From RI-153 sp963721725 (GTDB taxonomy: Bacteria; Chloroflexota; Anaerolineae; Caldilineales; Caldilineaceae), in assembly GCA_963721725.1 (NCBI GenBank), contig CAVRLX010000003.1:558001-622000 (forward strand): a stretch of 64,000 nucleotides of DNA, written 5' to 3'. Of the stretch, positions 19,058-28,281 are shown piece after piece (the stretch's first letter is position 1; the number at the start of each line of letters is the position of its first letter). Position numbers and translations under genes: made by a program. A model generated the notes under the pieces. That model saw nothing but the letters and a program-made list of their open reading frames with translations, did not search any database and was not told the origin of the DNA.

Positions 19058-19099
19058 GTAACGATACAGGTCTAGGGTGCGACGCAGCGGTATCGTTAC
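19058..19099. repeat. Short palindrome GTAACGATAC related to the GTGCGACGCA family
   Basis: GTAACGATAC at 19058-19067 and its complement at 19090-19099 enclose AGGTCTAGGGTGCGACGCAG, which shares the left half of the larger palindromic family. The 19022-19329 gap holds this element and otherwise no gene or RNA that I can recognise. Confidence 0.75.
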
Positions 19100-19329
19100 G
19101 TACCCCTGATCTTCTTGTTGCTATCTCTGACAAATCCACATATGATAGAGGGAAAATACCCTACAGCAAACTAACGAAGCCTACATAGATGCCATGCCTG
19201 CAAGGGGATTTAGAGGATTGATGTGTGACAGAAGCCCAGTATGGTTTGCTTAGGCTACTATACTCAACTCGGCATTTCTCTCCGACACAATCGTCCTCTA
19301 AGAATTGACCCATTGATTGCTATTCTGGT

Positions 19330-20688
19330 ATGAGTGCATTGATGAAAAAGTTTTTTCAGCGTCGGGCGACGGTGGTTACGTCTATCTATTTTCTGGCGGC
19401 AGGGGCATGGATTGCAGGTTCTGATCTTCTGGTGGCTGGATTTGTGCAAGAGGAATCGGCGCGAGTCAGCTTGGGTATTGTGAAAGGACTAGTTTTCGTT
19501 CTGGTAACGGGGCTACTGCTCTTTTGGGAACGTGTGAATTCAGATCGGCGCTATCAACAGAGTGTGGATGACCTGCGCGCAAGCGAGGAGCGCTATCGCA
19601 CTGTGGTGGAACAGGCCGCCGATGGAATCGCGTTGTGCGATCAAGAGGGAAACCTGTTCGAGATGAACCAGGCAGGCGCGACCATGATTGGCTATGCGCC
19701 CGAAGATCTGATTGGCAGCAACGTCAGCACCTTGATAGTGCCCGAAGATCTGATAAAACTGCCCTTACAAATTCAGAGACTACAGAGCCAAGAAAGCCTA
19801 CGCCTAATCCGCAAACTCCGACATCACCGTGGTAAAGAGGTAATGGTTGAGATCAATAGTCAACTTCTGCGTGATGGATCAGTGTTGACCATCTTTCGCG
19901 ATGTGAGCGAGCATATCCAGCGTACTGAGGAATTGGCGCAGCGTGTCGAAGAGCGCACCACCGAGCTAAGAGCGGCCAATCTGCAACTGCGCGAATTAGA
20001 TCGGCTCAAAAGCCGCTTCATCCGCGATGTCTCCCATGAGCTTCGCCATCCCCTTGCCAATCTTGTGCTTTATACCCATTTGCTGAATAAAACGCCGCGA
20101 GACAAATACGCTTATTATATCGAAGTCATTAATAGTCAGGTCGAGGTATTGCGTACCTTGGTGGAGGGAATTCTGGACTTTAGCCGCGAAGATCATCAGC
20201 CGTTGATCTCCACCCAGATCGATTTCAACAACTTAATCGAGCAGATCTTAAGTACACATATCTCATCCCCTCAGCTCAGTTTTCGCTTTTACCCCACCTC
20301 TACGCTGCCGCCTTTGTGGGCGATCAGGCCACACATTAGCCAGATATTGTCCCACCTTCTCCAAAATGCACAACGCTATACAGTGGCGGGGACAGTGACC
20401 GTTACAACCCTCTACCAGGCGAAGGAGCAGCGGGTTGGCGTTACGATTGTGGACAGCGGCATTGGCATCCCCACCGACGATCTGCCCCATATTTTCGATG
20501 AATTCTACCGAGGCTCAAACGTGGATCAGGTCCAAGCCGTGGGCGCTGGGCTAGGATTAAGCCAGGTGCGTAAACTCTTGATCCAAGCCCAGGGGACCAT
20601 TGAAGTGACAAGCACTGAGGGCGAAGGGACGGCTGTTACGCTCTGGCTACCGTTGCGGATGGAAGAAATCGCCCCTACGGAAGCCTAA
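19330..20688 (+). CDS. PAS-domain sensor histidine kinase
   Basis: A 452-residue membrane histidine kinase. Two helices lie at about residues 13-35 (VVTSIYFLAAGAWIAG) and 47-66, so only a short loop is outside the cell. A PAS domain spans about residues 84-195 (ERYRTVVEQAADGIALCDQEG). A short coiled segment leads to the dimerisation domain with the phosphorylated H236 (DVSHELRHPL). The ATPase domain shows the N box (NAQRYT), DSGIGIPTDD and GAGLGLSQV. It has no receiver domain and no adjacent response regulator, so it is an orphan kinase. Start at ATG 19330; ribosome site weak. Confidence 0.88.
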   Translation: MSALMKKFFQRRATVVTSIYFLAAGAWIAGSDLLVAGFVQEESARVSLGIVKGLVFVLVTGLLLFWERVNSDRRYQQSVDDLRASEERYRTVVEQAADGIALCDQEGNLFEMNQAGATMIGYAPEDLIGSNVSTLIVPEDLIKLPLQIQRLQSQESLRLIRKLRHHRGKEVMVEINSQLLRDGSVLTIFRDVSEHIQRTEELAQRVEERTTELRAANLQLRELDRLKSRFIRDVSHELRHPLANLVLYTHLLNKTPRDKYAYYIEVINSQVEVLRTLVEGILDFSREDHQPLISTQIDFNNLIEQILSTHISSPQLSFRFYPTSTLPPLWAIRPHISQILSHLLQNAQRYTVAGTVTVTTLYQAKEQRVGVTIVDSGIGIPTDDLPHIFDEFYRGSNVDQVQAVGAGLGLSQVRKLLIQAQGTIEVTSTEGEGTAVTLWLPLRMEEIAPTEA

Positions 20689-20706
20689 AACCAACGGAGA
20701 TCAAAA

Positions 20707-20741
20707 GTAACGATACCGGTGCGTCGCGCCTGTATCGTTAC
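20707..20741. repeat. Short palindrome GTAACGATAC, second copy
   Basis: GTAACGATAC at 20707-20716 and its complement at 20732-20741 enclose CGGTGCGTCGCGCCT. It lies between the convergent kinase and enolase-superfamily genes and could act as a shared transcript end. Confidence 0.75.
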
Positions 20742-20761
20742 GCTGATTTTGCGAGGGAGAG

Positions 20762-21907
20762 CTATGCGGCAACCACCACTTTAGAAGAATCGGCGGCGCT
20801 GGCCCGCTGGCGCTTATGGGCATCGATCATGGCCGGGCGCAGCCGATGGCCCAGTCCCGGTTCCTGCGAAAGCATGAGATAGCCGTCTTCGATCTTCTCG
20901 GCGGGTTCAAGCAAATCGGCCCGCCAATCCACTTCTCCCCAGGCATATTCAAGAATATAGAAGTTGCTCCAGGTGCTGGCAACCTGGGCTGTGGCCGCGG
21001 TGGAAAGTGGCCCCGCCGGGTTATGGGGGGCAACCAGAATATCCGTCATGCGGGCGGCAGCGGCGATTTCGGCCAGTTCCAAAACGCCGCCACAGTGTTT
21101 CACGTCGGGCATGATCACATCAACAATATGCTCGGTGAGAAAGGGGCGAAAGCCCTCCATGCCAAAGATGCTTTCCGCCGAGGCTGTGGGCATAGAGACC
21201 GCTTCGGTGACACGGCGCAGATCGGCGGGCTGGGTATGGGCTACGGCTTCTTCGTACCAAAAGAGATTGCAATCGGCCAGAGCTTGCCCCACGATCAGCG
21301 CTTCGGGCACGTCCATGCGCCCGTGGCAATCCACGGCCAATTCGACATCATCACCAATGGCGGCGCGCACGGCACGCACCCGCTCCACGCCAGTTCGCCA
21401 CGCAGCTTTGGGGCCAGTGCGAATGTGATCGGGGCCGCGCAGTTCGTCAAACGGGGCCAGTTTGATGGCGGTGAAGCCTTCATCCACGGCCTGGCGTGCG
21501 GCCAGTGCAAAGCCTTCGGGCGTGCGCGTTTTAACATGGCGATTGATGTTGGCGTAGAGACGCAGCCGATCACGCACGGCTCCGCCGAAGAGGGTATGCA
21601 CCGGCACGCCCAGCGACTGCCCCAACAGATCCCACAACGCCTGCTCCAACCCGCTGAGTGCCGTGTTATAGACGCGCCCGCCGTCGATCTGGCGCAACAT
21701 TTGGCGGACGGCGGCAATCTGGCGCGCATTTTTGCCACTGAGTTTGGTATGGAATTGCTCAATCACAGCCGCGCACAGGGCGTCGTTGCCGCTGTGGCTG
21801 GCCTCCCCCGCGCCGGTCAGCCCCTCTTCAGTATGGACCAATACAAAGAGCCAGTCGCCGCGGTGGTTGACGTGAATGACAAGGGGTTCGATGGAAGTAA
21901 TTTTCAT
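20762..21907 (-). CDS. Mandelate racemase/muconate lactonizing enzyme family protein
   Basis: A 381-residue intact enolase-superfamily enzyme, probably an acid-sugar dehydratase. The N-terminal cap domain is followed by the barrel with IKLAPFDE (Lys base region), ELAVDCHGRMD (first metal ligand, Asp), WYEEAV (Glu) and ASAESIF (Glu), and the C-terminal APHNPAGPLSTAAT with the His of the galactonate-dehydratase-like group. GGAAACCTTCC stands upstream of the ATG at 21907. It follows an SMP-30 lactonase on the same strand, repeating the lactonase-dehydratase pairing of the 14-16 kb genes. Exact substrate unknown. Confidence 0.88.
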   Translation of the reverse strand: MKITSIEPLVIHVNHRGDWLFVLVHTEEGLTGAGEASHSGNDALCAAVIEQFHTKLSGKNARQIAAVRQMLRQIDGGRVYNTALSGLEQALWDLLGQSLGVPVHTLFGGAVRDRLRLYANINRHVKTRTPEGFALAARQAVDEGFTAIKLAPFDELRGPDHIRTGPKAAWRTGVERVRAVRAAIGDDVELAVDCHGRMDVPEALIVGQALADCNLFWYEEAVAHTQPADLRRVTEAVSMPTASAESIFGMEGFRPFLTEHIVDVIMPDVKHCGGVLELAEIAAAARMTDILVAPHNPAGPLSTAATAQVASTWSNFYILEYAWGEVDWRADLLEPAEKIEDGYLMLSQEPGLGHRLRPAMIDAHKRQRASAADSSKVVVAA

Positions 21908-21919
21908 GGAAGGTTTCCT

Positions 21920-22000
21920 TTGGGGAGATTTAGAGATTGGAAGATTAGAGATTAGGAGATTGACAGAACTGCTCTAATCTCCCAATCTCTTCCTCTCGTC
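21920..22000. repeat. Heptad-phased palindrome between the lactonase and dehydratase genes
   Basis: GAGATT units recur every 7-8 bases at about 21925-21961, and the inverse CTCTAATCTCCCAATCTC occupies about 21972-21989. Arms pair well over about 18 bp. Located just after the SMP-30 stop on the minus strand. Confidence 0.85.
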
Positions 22001-22024
22001 ACAGAGGGCTTACCTGAATGACAC

Positions 22025-22897
22025 TTACTCGTTACTCTTGATTCCTTGCCGATCTGTATGCGCCCGCAACAGATGGCCTTCAATCGTGGTCACATAAAGA
22101 TCGCGCAGGTCTGGCCCGCCAAAGGTGCAGTTGCTGGGACGTTCACACGGCACGGGATGAGTCTCTAGCACACGCCCGTTGGGGGCAAAGACGTAGATCA
22201 TGCCGCCGGGGCCGCTGAGTTCCCAGCCCGCGGTGGCGACAATGTTGCCTTGGCTGTCCAGGCACATGCCGTCGATGCCGCGGTGCGGATAAAAGTTGTG
22301 CAGCACGTCATATTGGCCCAGCGTGCCATCATCCAACACGGGATAGGCACGCAGTTCGCGCTTTTGGCCGTCGCCATATTTGCTCTGGGCCACATAGAGC
22401 GTGCGGTTATCTTGTGAAAGCAACAACCCATTGGGCGCGGTGGTGTCAAAGGTCATGCGGGTAATTGCCCAGCTTCCATCGGCCTGCGGATCGAGCCGAT
22501 AGATCGACTCTTGGTCCAGCTCCATGTCGTCGCGGAAATCGCCATAACGAGGATCGGTAAACCAGATGCGCCCGGCGTTGTCAACAATAATATCGTTGGG
22601 GCTGTTGAGCCGGTTGCCCTCAAAGTGCTCGGCAATAATTACAGACTCTTGGCCCGGTTCATAGCGCGCAATGGCGCGGCGGCCACTTTCACAGGCATAG
22701 AGCGTGCCGTTTTTGTCCAACACCAGCCCGTTGGCTTTGTTGGTTTCTGTGCGAAAGACGCTGATCTCGCCGCTGTCGGCGTCATAACGCATGACGCGGC
22801 TGTTGGGCAGATTGGTAAAAAGCAGCCCGCTACCATCCCAGGCTGGCCCTTCGGTTAGCCCCATGGGCGCGGCCAAAATTTCAAATTCCCAGGTCAT
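22025..22897 (-). CDS. SMP-30/gluconolactonase/LRE family protein
   Basis: A 290-residue beta-propeller lactonase. Characteristic segments are LTEGPAWDGSGLLFTN (metal Glu near residue 16), NSPNDIIVDNAGRIWFTD near residue 98, PNGLLLS near residue 145 and GIDGMCLDSQGNI near residue 200 (catalytic Asp region). The ATG at 22897 has GGGAG upstream; the longer open frame to 23020 reads into the palindromic element and is rejected. Probable partner of the downstream enolase-superfamily enzyme in sugar-lactone metabolism. Confidence 0.87.
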   Translation of the reverse strand: MTWEFEILAAPMGLTEGPAWDGSGLLFTNLPNSRVMRYDADSGEISVFRTETNKANGLVLDKNGTLYACESGRRAIARYEPGQESVIIAEHFEGNRLNSPNDIIVDNAGRIWFTDPRYGDFRDDMELDQESIYRLDPQADGSWAITRMTFDTTAPNGLLLSQDNRTLYVAQSKYGDGQKRELRAYPVLDDGTLGQYDVLHNFYPHRGIDGMCLDSQGNIVATAGWELSGPGGMIYVFAPNGRVLETHPVPCERPSNCTFGGPDLRDLYVTTIEGHLLRAHTDRQGIKSNE

Positions 22898-22948
22898 GAG
22901 AGATCTCCCGTCGATTCTGTGTAGGGTGGATTTATGATAGAATGGGTG

Positions 22949-23035
22949 TAACTGTTCAGATGCGACGCACTCGCCAGGACAAGATCGGGCGAGACATTCT
23001 GTGTGGCGAGTGCGTCGCACCCTGGACCTGAATAG
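22949..23035. repeat. GTGCGACGCACTCGCC-type palindromic element, copy 2
   Basis: Arms TGCGACGCACTCGCCA (22961-22976) and its complement (23004-23020). The flanks CTGTTCAG on the left and CCTGAATAGAT on the right match copy 3 in the opposite orientation, so the mobile or amplified unit is about 90 bp, not just the arms. It lies between divergent genes. Confidence 0.88.
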
Positions 23036-23164
23036 ATACGAATGGGTGATGAATAGGTATTCTACGCTACCCCAGGATCAGGGACAAGTGGAGGGCAGAA
23101 TGGGCGTCGTCATGACTCACAGGTTGAAAACCCTCGCAAATCCCCAAAAGCAAGGCCCCCACCC

Positions 23165-23665
23165 GTGATCCCATTTATCAAACATGCTCACTGTTCCTAT
23201 TGTGGCACGGCGTTTGCGCCAGATCTGGCGTGGCCGCGCCGCTGCGACCATTGCCATCATACGAGTTTTATCAACCCTTTGCCTGTGGCGGTGCTGCTCT
23301 TGCCCGTGGATGATGGCTTGTTGGCTGTGCGCCGTGGGATTCCGCCAGGAATGGGCAAATTGGCGCTGCCGGGCGGCTATATTGATGTGGGCGAAAGCTG
23401 GCAAGCGGCCTGTGCCCGCGAACTGATCGAAGAGACGGACATTGCTGTGGATGCCGCCGAGGTCGAGGAATTTATGGTGCGCAGCGCGCCCGATGGCACG
23501 CTGCTTATCTTTGGGCTGGCCCGTCCCCGCCGAGAAGCCGATCTGCCCCTGTTCGCGCCCCGTCCCGAAGCCAGCGAGCGTTTGATCGTGACGCAGCCCC
23601 AGCCGATGGCTTTTTCCACTCACACCGAAGCTGTGGATCGATTTTTCCGTCTTCACCCACGTTAG
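23165..23665 (+). CDS. Nudix hydrolase with N-terminal zinc ribbon
   Basis: A 166-residue pyrophosphohydrolase. Residues 9-30 carry CSYCG...CDHC, a zinc ribbon as in NADH-pyrophosphatase-type Nudix proteins. The Nudix box is at about residues 72-95: GGYIDVGE, then ACARELIEETDI; the usual final Gly is Asp. The start is GTG at 23165 (reads VIPFIKHAH). It is 13 bp upstream of panB and on the same strand, so co-transcription is likely, though a role in coenzyme A or NAD metabolism is only suggested by that position. Confidence 0.83.
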   Translation: MIPFIKHAHCSYCGTAFAPDLAWPRRCDHCHHTSFINPLPVAVLLLPVDDGLLAVRRGIPPGMGKLALPGGYIDVGESWQAACARELIEETDIAVDAAEVEEFMVRSAPDGTLLIFGLARPRREADLPLFAPRPEASERLIVTQPQPMAFSTHTEAVDRFFRLHPR

Positions 23666-23678
23666 GATACAAAAGTTC

Positions 23679-24563
23679 ATGTCAACTGAGCCTATGGGCA
23701 CGCCCGCCGCCACACGTGCCAAAGTTACCATCCGCACGCTGCAACAACGCAAAGAGGCCAGTCAGCCCATCACCATGATCACGGCCTATGACTATACCAG
23801 CGCGCTGATCATCGAGCGCTGCGAAATGGATGTGATCTTGGTGGGCGATTCGCTGGGCATGGTGATGCTGGGCTATGAGAGCACGCTGCAAGTGACTATG
23901 GACGAGATGCTCCACCATTGCCGGGCCGTGGCCCGTGGATCACACACGCCGCTCTTGGTGGGCGATCTGCCCTTTCTGTCATACCAGATCACGCCTGAAG
24001 AGGCCCTGCGCAATGCCGGGCGGCTCCTCTCTGAAGGGCACATGGAGGCAGTCAAACTAGAGGGCGGGCAGACCCTGGCCGCCACTGTGGAACGACTGGT
24101 CAACGCTGGCATCCCCGTCATCGGCCATATTGGGCTGACGCCCCAATCGGTCAACCTGTTGGGCTATCGTGCCCAGGGCCGCACGGCGCAAGCCGCCCGT
24201 GGTCTACTGCAAGATGCACTGGCTTTGCAAGAGAGCGGCTGCTCGGCGCTGGTTCTGGAAGCCGTGCCGGATCGGCTGGCAAGCTACATCAGCCAGGCGC
24301 TGACCATCCCTACGATTGGGATTGGCGCGGGCAATGGCTGCGACGGGCAGGTGCTTGTCCTCCACGACATGCTGGGGATGTTTGATCGCTTGCAGCCGCG
24401 CTTTGTCAAACGCTATGCGGCGGTGGGGCAAGCGATGCAGACAGCGATTGGGCAATATGCTGCCGAGGTACACGCGCGTGCGTTCCCGGCCAGCGAACAC
24501 GTTTATACCATACCCAATAGTGAATGGACCGCTTTTCTTGCCGAGACGCAAAAGGAATTCTAA
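23679..24563 (+). CDS. panB: 3-methyl-2-oxobutanoate hydroxymethyltransferase
   Basis: PanB (294 residues) adds a hydroxymethyl group from 5,10-methylene-tetrahydrofolate to ketoisovalerate, the first committed step of pantothenate synthesis. Conserved motifs are MITAYDYTSA (about residues 28-37), ILVGDSLGMVMLGYEST with metal-binding Asp, EGGQ, GHIGLTPQS and IGIGAGNGCDGQVLVLHD. Length is a little above the usual 260-280 owing to a longer N-terminus; a second start could lie later. PanC follows after 3 bp. Confidence 0.95.
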   Translation: MSTEPMGTPAATRAKVTIRTLQQRKEASQPITMITAYDYTSALIIERCEMDVILVGDSLGMVMLGYESTLQVTMDEMLHHCRAVARGSHTPLLVGDLPFLSYQITPEEALRNAGRLLSEGHMEAVKLEGGQTLAATVERLVNAGIPVIGHIGLTPQSVNLLGYRAQGRTAQAARGLLQDALALQESGCSALVLEAVPDRLASYISQALTIPTIGIGAGNGCDGQVLVLHDMLGMFDRLQPRFVKRYAAVGQAMQTAIGQYAAEVHARAFPASEHVYTIPNSEWTAFLAETQKEF

Positions 24564-24566
24564 GCA

Positions 24567-25406
24567 ATGCAAGTGGTTGAAACATCTTCCCAACTTCACA
24601 ATGTACGCACCACTTTTTTCAGCGGCAGTATGGGATTGGTCCCCACTATGGGGGCACTACACGAGGGTCATCTGGCGCTGATAGAGCGTGCGCGTGCCGA
24701 AAATGACCATGTTGGCGTCAGCATCTTTGTCAATCCCACACAGTTCAGCTCCGCAGCCGATCTTGCCGCCTACCCCCGCGTCTTGGAGCAAGATCTGCTG
24801 ATGTTGCGCACGGCCGGTGTGGATCTGGTGTGGACGCCAAACGCCGAAGAAGTCTACCCACCTCACTTTCAGACGTGGATCGACGTGACCGAGATCAGCC
24901 TCCCGCTGGAAGGCGTCCACCGCCCCGGCCATTTCCGCGCCGTTGCCACGGTTGTTGCCAAACTTTTCAACGCCTTTACGCCCAACCGGGCCTATTTTGG
25001 GCAAAAGGACGCGCAACAGGTCGCTGTGATCCAGCGCATGGTGACGGATCTAACCTTCCCCATTGAGGTGATCGTCTGCGCCACCGTGCGCGAGGCCGAC
25101 GGGCTGGCGCTAAGTTCGCGCAACCGCCGCCTAAGCGCCGTTGAGCGCGCTGCCGCTACGGTGCTCTATCAGGCGCTCTCCGCCGCCGCCAGCGCTTATG
25201 TCGCGGGCGAACGCCACGGTGATCGGCTGCGGGCGATCATGGCCGAAGTGCTGACAAGCGAACCATTGGCCCGCCCCGATTATGTCAGCGCCGCCGATCC
25301 CGAAACGCTACAAGAAGTGGCTCACGTAGAGGCCGGCGTGCTGCTCAGCCTCGCTGTCTATATTGGCGAAGTGCGCCTTATCGACAACATTCTTCTGTCA
25401 AAGTAG
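24567..25406 (+). CDS. panC: Pantoate--beta-alanine ligase
   Basis: PanC (279 residues) condenses pantoate with beta-alanine using ATP, the last step to pantothenate. The nucleotidyl-transferase HIGH-type motif is in PTMGALHEGH (about residues 29-38), followed by SIFVNPTQFSSAADLAAYPR, KLFNAFTPNRAYFGQKDAQQ and the C-terminal SSRNRRLS. It starts 3 bp after panB stops, so translation is likely coupled. No panE or panD lies nearby. Confidence 0.95.
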   Translation: MQVVETSSQLHNVRTTFFSGSMGLVPTMGALHEGHLALIERARAENDHVGVSIFVNPTQFSSAADLAAYPRVLEQDLLMLRTAGVDLVWTPNAEEVYPPHFQTWIDVTEISLPLEGVHRPGHFRAVATVVAKLFNAFTPNRAYFGQKDAQQVAVIQRMVTDLTFPIEVIVCATVREADGLALSSRNRRLSAVERAAATVLYQALSAAASAYVAGERHGDRLRAIMAEVLTSEPLARPDYVSAADPETLQEVAHVEAGVLLSLAVYIGEVRLIDNILLSK

Positions 25407-25412
25407 CCCCCT

Positions 25413-26375
25413 ATGCACAATACACTGACTGATGTTCCCGGCTTGGCCGTAGGTCACTGGACCGATCTGGAAGCGGCCACAGGCTGCACCGTAATCCTTT
25501 GTCCACCCCAAGGCGCAGTGGCCGGTGTGGATGTGCGTGGCTTTGCCCCTGGCACACGCGAGATCGTCTTGCTCGATCCGGTCTACACCGTGGATCGGGT
25601 TCATGCCATTTTGCTCAGCGGGGGCAGTGCCTTTGGTCTGGCCGCGGCGGATGGCGTCATGCGCTGGCTGGAAGAGCGCGGGCGCGGCTTTGAAACCGGC
25701 GTTGCCAAGGTTCCCATTGTGCCCGCGGCGATCCTCTTTGATCTGGCTATAGGCCGGGCCGACGTACGCCCGGATGGGGCGGCGGGCTATGCCGCCTGTG
25801 GCGCGGCCACAACACAACCAGTGGTGCAAGGGTGTGTGGGGGCAGGGACGGGGGCCACGGTGGGCAAGTTGTTGGGGTTACCCAACGCTACCAAAGGCGG
25901 CATCGGCAGCGCCAGCCGTCGGCTTGAAAACGGCGTGATGATTGGCGCGCTGGTGGCTGTCAACCCAGTGGGGGATGTGGTGAACCCAGAAAGTGGACGG
26001 ATTTTGGCCGGGGCGCGCCGTCCCGATGGCGGCTTTGCCAACTCTATGACACTGATTGAAGCGCGGCTGGGCCAGAGTTTTCCTGACATTGTGAGCAGCA
26101 ACACGACGCTGGCGGTGGTGGCAACCAATGCCACGCTTACCAAAGCAGGGGCGACCAAAGTGGCGCGCATGGCCCACGATGGGCTAGCCCGCGCCATCCG
26201 GCCCATTCACACTTCGTTTGACGGTGATACGGTTTTTGCGCTTTCGGTGGGGGATCTGGCCGCAGATGCCGGACTGGTGGGGGCGCTGGCCGCCGATGTG
26301 CTGGCCGAGGCGGTGATCAACGCGGTGCGCGCCGCCCAGAGCCTACATGGCATCCCAGCGACGCGCGATCTATGA
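25413..26375 (+). CDS. P1-family peptidase (DmpA/NylC type)
   Basis: A 320-residue Ntn-like hydrolase of the S58/P1 family, which cleaves N-terminal amino acids from peptides or, in NylC, 6-aminohexanoate oligomers. LSGGSAFGLAAADGV (about residues 68-82) and the central GAGTGATVGK are typical. The expected self-cleavage point is N230-T231 in SSNTTLAVVATNA, making T231 the new N-terminal nucleophile, as in NylC (Asn-Thr) rather than DmpA (Gly-Ser). It starts 6 bp after panC, so it belongs to the panBC transcript. Pantothenate-related amide chemistry is a possible link but is speculation. Confidence 0.88.
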   Translation: MHNTLTDVPGLAVGHWTDLEAATGCTVILCPPQGAVAGVDVRGFAPGTREIVLLDPVYTVDRVHAILLSGGSAFGLAAADGVMRWLEERGRGFETGVAKVPIVPAAILFDLAIGRADVRPDGAAGYAACGAATTQPVVQGCVGAGTGATVGKLLGLPNATKGGIGSASRRLENGVMIGALVAVNPVGDVVNPESGRILAGARRPDGGFANSMTLIEARLGQSFPDIVSSNTTLAVVATNATLTKAGATKVARMAHDGLARAIRPIHTSFDGDTVFALSVGDLAADAGLVGALAADVLAEAVINAVRAAQSLHGIPATRDL

Positions 26376-26830
26376 CAGTTCACCTCAATCAGCGCGCCGC
26401 CTGCTATGGTATAGGCTGTGCTTGACGTGGTGGGATTGGGCATGATGATCTGGCCTTCATAGGCTGGATCAAGCAAGGTCGCCCAACTAGTGTGGACGGC
26501 AAGGCCCAGGTTGGCTAACTTCTCTGGGTTGACGCAAAAGACGGACATATAGGCCCCAAACCCGACCCAATACGGGCGTTGTTGGTATCTCGAACGCTGG
26601 GCAAGACACGATCCGCGCCAACGGGGGCATTGGGTTCAAGCCCATTCTTCCACGCCAGCACGCTCAAATTGGTCACCAACATGCCCCAGCCGATAGTAGC
26701 CTGGGATCATCGTGCTCGACCCATCGCTGTTCCGTAAACATGCCTGTGCCGCTTGACTCAACTCGAGCCTCCGCCGTGGCGATGGCCGACGATCTGCTCA
26801 ACGATTATCTTTTTACATCAACACTGAACG
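26373..26830 (-). pseudogene. Remnant of an iron/phosphonate-type ABC solute-binding protein
   Basis: On the minus strand a fragment reads YWVGFGAYMSVFCVNPEKL, then TSWATLLDPAYEGQIIMPNP and SSTAYTIAGGALIE, which matches the middle of FbpA-like or 2-aminoethylphosphonate-binding proteins. Upstream sequence to about 26830 is a decayed continuation in several frames, and the C-terminal half is missing, cut off where the P1 peptidase gene ends. No permease or ATPase is nearby. The 26376-26930 gap holds this remnant and nothing else that I recognise. Confidence 0.6.
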
Positions 26831-26930
26831 GACGAAGGAAGTGACAACGCTGGGCCAATACAGAGATATTGGCAGGCTTTGATTACACAGATCCAGCCCT
26901 CGACCCCGGAAAGGTAGCTGTGGAACTGCG

Positions 26931-28281
26931 ATGACATTAGAAATGCAAACCTTTGATATTTTACAAGAAGCGGTGGCCCGGCTAGATGCTGGCTTCGACC
27001 ACCTGCCGGCCTTCCAAACCGAGACCGACCACGCGGCGCTGCGCGCCGTTCTGCTGGAAGTAGCCGACCGGATGCAGGACAACTATCCGTATCCGCACCC
27101 ACTCTATGCCGGGCAGATGCTCAAGCCGCCCCACCCGGTGGCCCGGCTGGCCTATGCCCTCTCGCTCTGGATCAACCCCAACAACCATGCATTGGATGGT
27201 GGACGCGCCAGTTCGGCGCTGGAGAAAGAAGCCGTGGCCGAGATCGCCCGTATTTTTGGCTGGGAGACGCACCTGGGTCATCTGTGCGGCGGCGGCACCC
27301 TGGCGAATCTAGAAGCGCTGTGGGTGGCTGGTCGCTTGAACCCCGGCAAAAAAGTGGTGGCGTCGCAACAGGCCCACTATACCCACAGCCGCATCTCCGA
27401 AGTGCTGCACCTGCCCTTTGCGGCCGTGCCTGTGGATAACCGCGCCCGCATGGATCTGACGGCGTTGGAAGGGATGTTAAAGGCGGGTGACGTGGGCACA
27501 GTGGTTGCCAGCATGGGGACCACGGCCAGCGGCTCGGTGGATCCGTTGCCGGCGCTGCTTGATCTCCAGGCAACCTATGGCTTTCGCATCCACGCCGACG
27601 CTGCTTATGGCGGTTATTTTGCCCTTGTGGACAACTTGGATGCTCGAGGCAACCGCCGCCTTTGCAGCGCTGGGGCAGGTCGATTCGATTGTAATCGATC
27701 CGCACAAACATGGATTGCAGCCCTATGGGTGCGGCTGTGTGCTGTTCAAGGATCCGACAGTGGGCGCGCTCTATAAACACGATTCGCCCTACACCTACTT
27801 TAGCTCGGCGGAACTGCACCTGGGCGAGATTAGCCTGGAATGTTCACGAGCGGGGGCCGCAGCCGTGGCGCTGTGGGCCACGCAACAGCTTTTGCCCATG
27901 CAGCGCAATGGCAAGTTTGCCGGAATGCTCTCACAGACCCGCCAGGCTGCGCTGGCATTGGCCGCAAAAATCGACGCCGATCTAGATTGGATGCTGGCCT
28001 TTGATCCACAACTGGACATTGTGGTCTGGGTGCGGCGCGGAACGCGCGCCAGCGAGATTTCACGACATTCGCGGGCAATCTTTGAGGCGGCGGCAGCCCA
28101 CGATCTACATTTGGCCGTGGCAACCTTTCCGGCGACGCTGTTGCGCGGACGCTGGCCCCAGGTTGAGTGGGATCAGGAAAGCGTGGCTTGCCTGCGCTCG
28201 TGTCTGATGAAACCCGAACACCTGGAGTGGATCGATGAAATTTGGGCACGATTGGAGCGCGCTGCCGCTGCGGCACGTTGA
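26931..28281 (+). pseudogene. PLP-dependent group II decarboxylase/aminotransferase-like protein, single frameshift
   Basis: A pyridoxal-phosphate enzyme of about 450 residues resembling glutamate/aromatic decarboxylases. Conserved points are LCGGGTLANLEAL (PLP phosphate site), HADAAYGG (Asp to the pyridine N) and DPHKHG with the Schiff-base Lys. The first frame runs through DNLDARG; the second resumes as LEATAAFAALGQVDSIVIDPHKHG, so a one-base insertion or two-base deletion lies near 27640. Both parts are well conserved. N-terminal start ATG 26931. It precedes the phosphopantetheinyl transferase. Amino-acid substrate unknown. Confidence 0.8.

Noticed and set aside
20816..21955. Plus-strand frame of 379 codons opposite the enolase-superfamily gene
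   Set aside because: The minus-strand protein has all catalytic motifs; the plus frame is its shadow.
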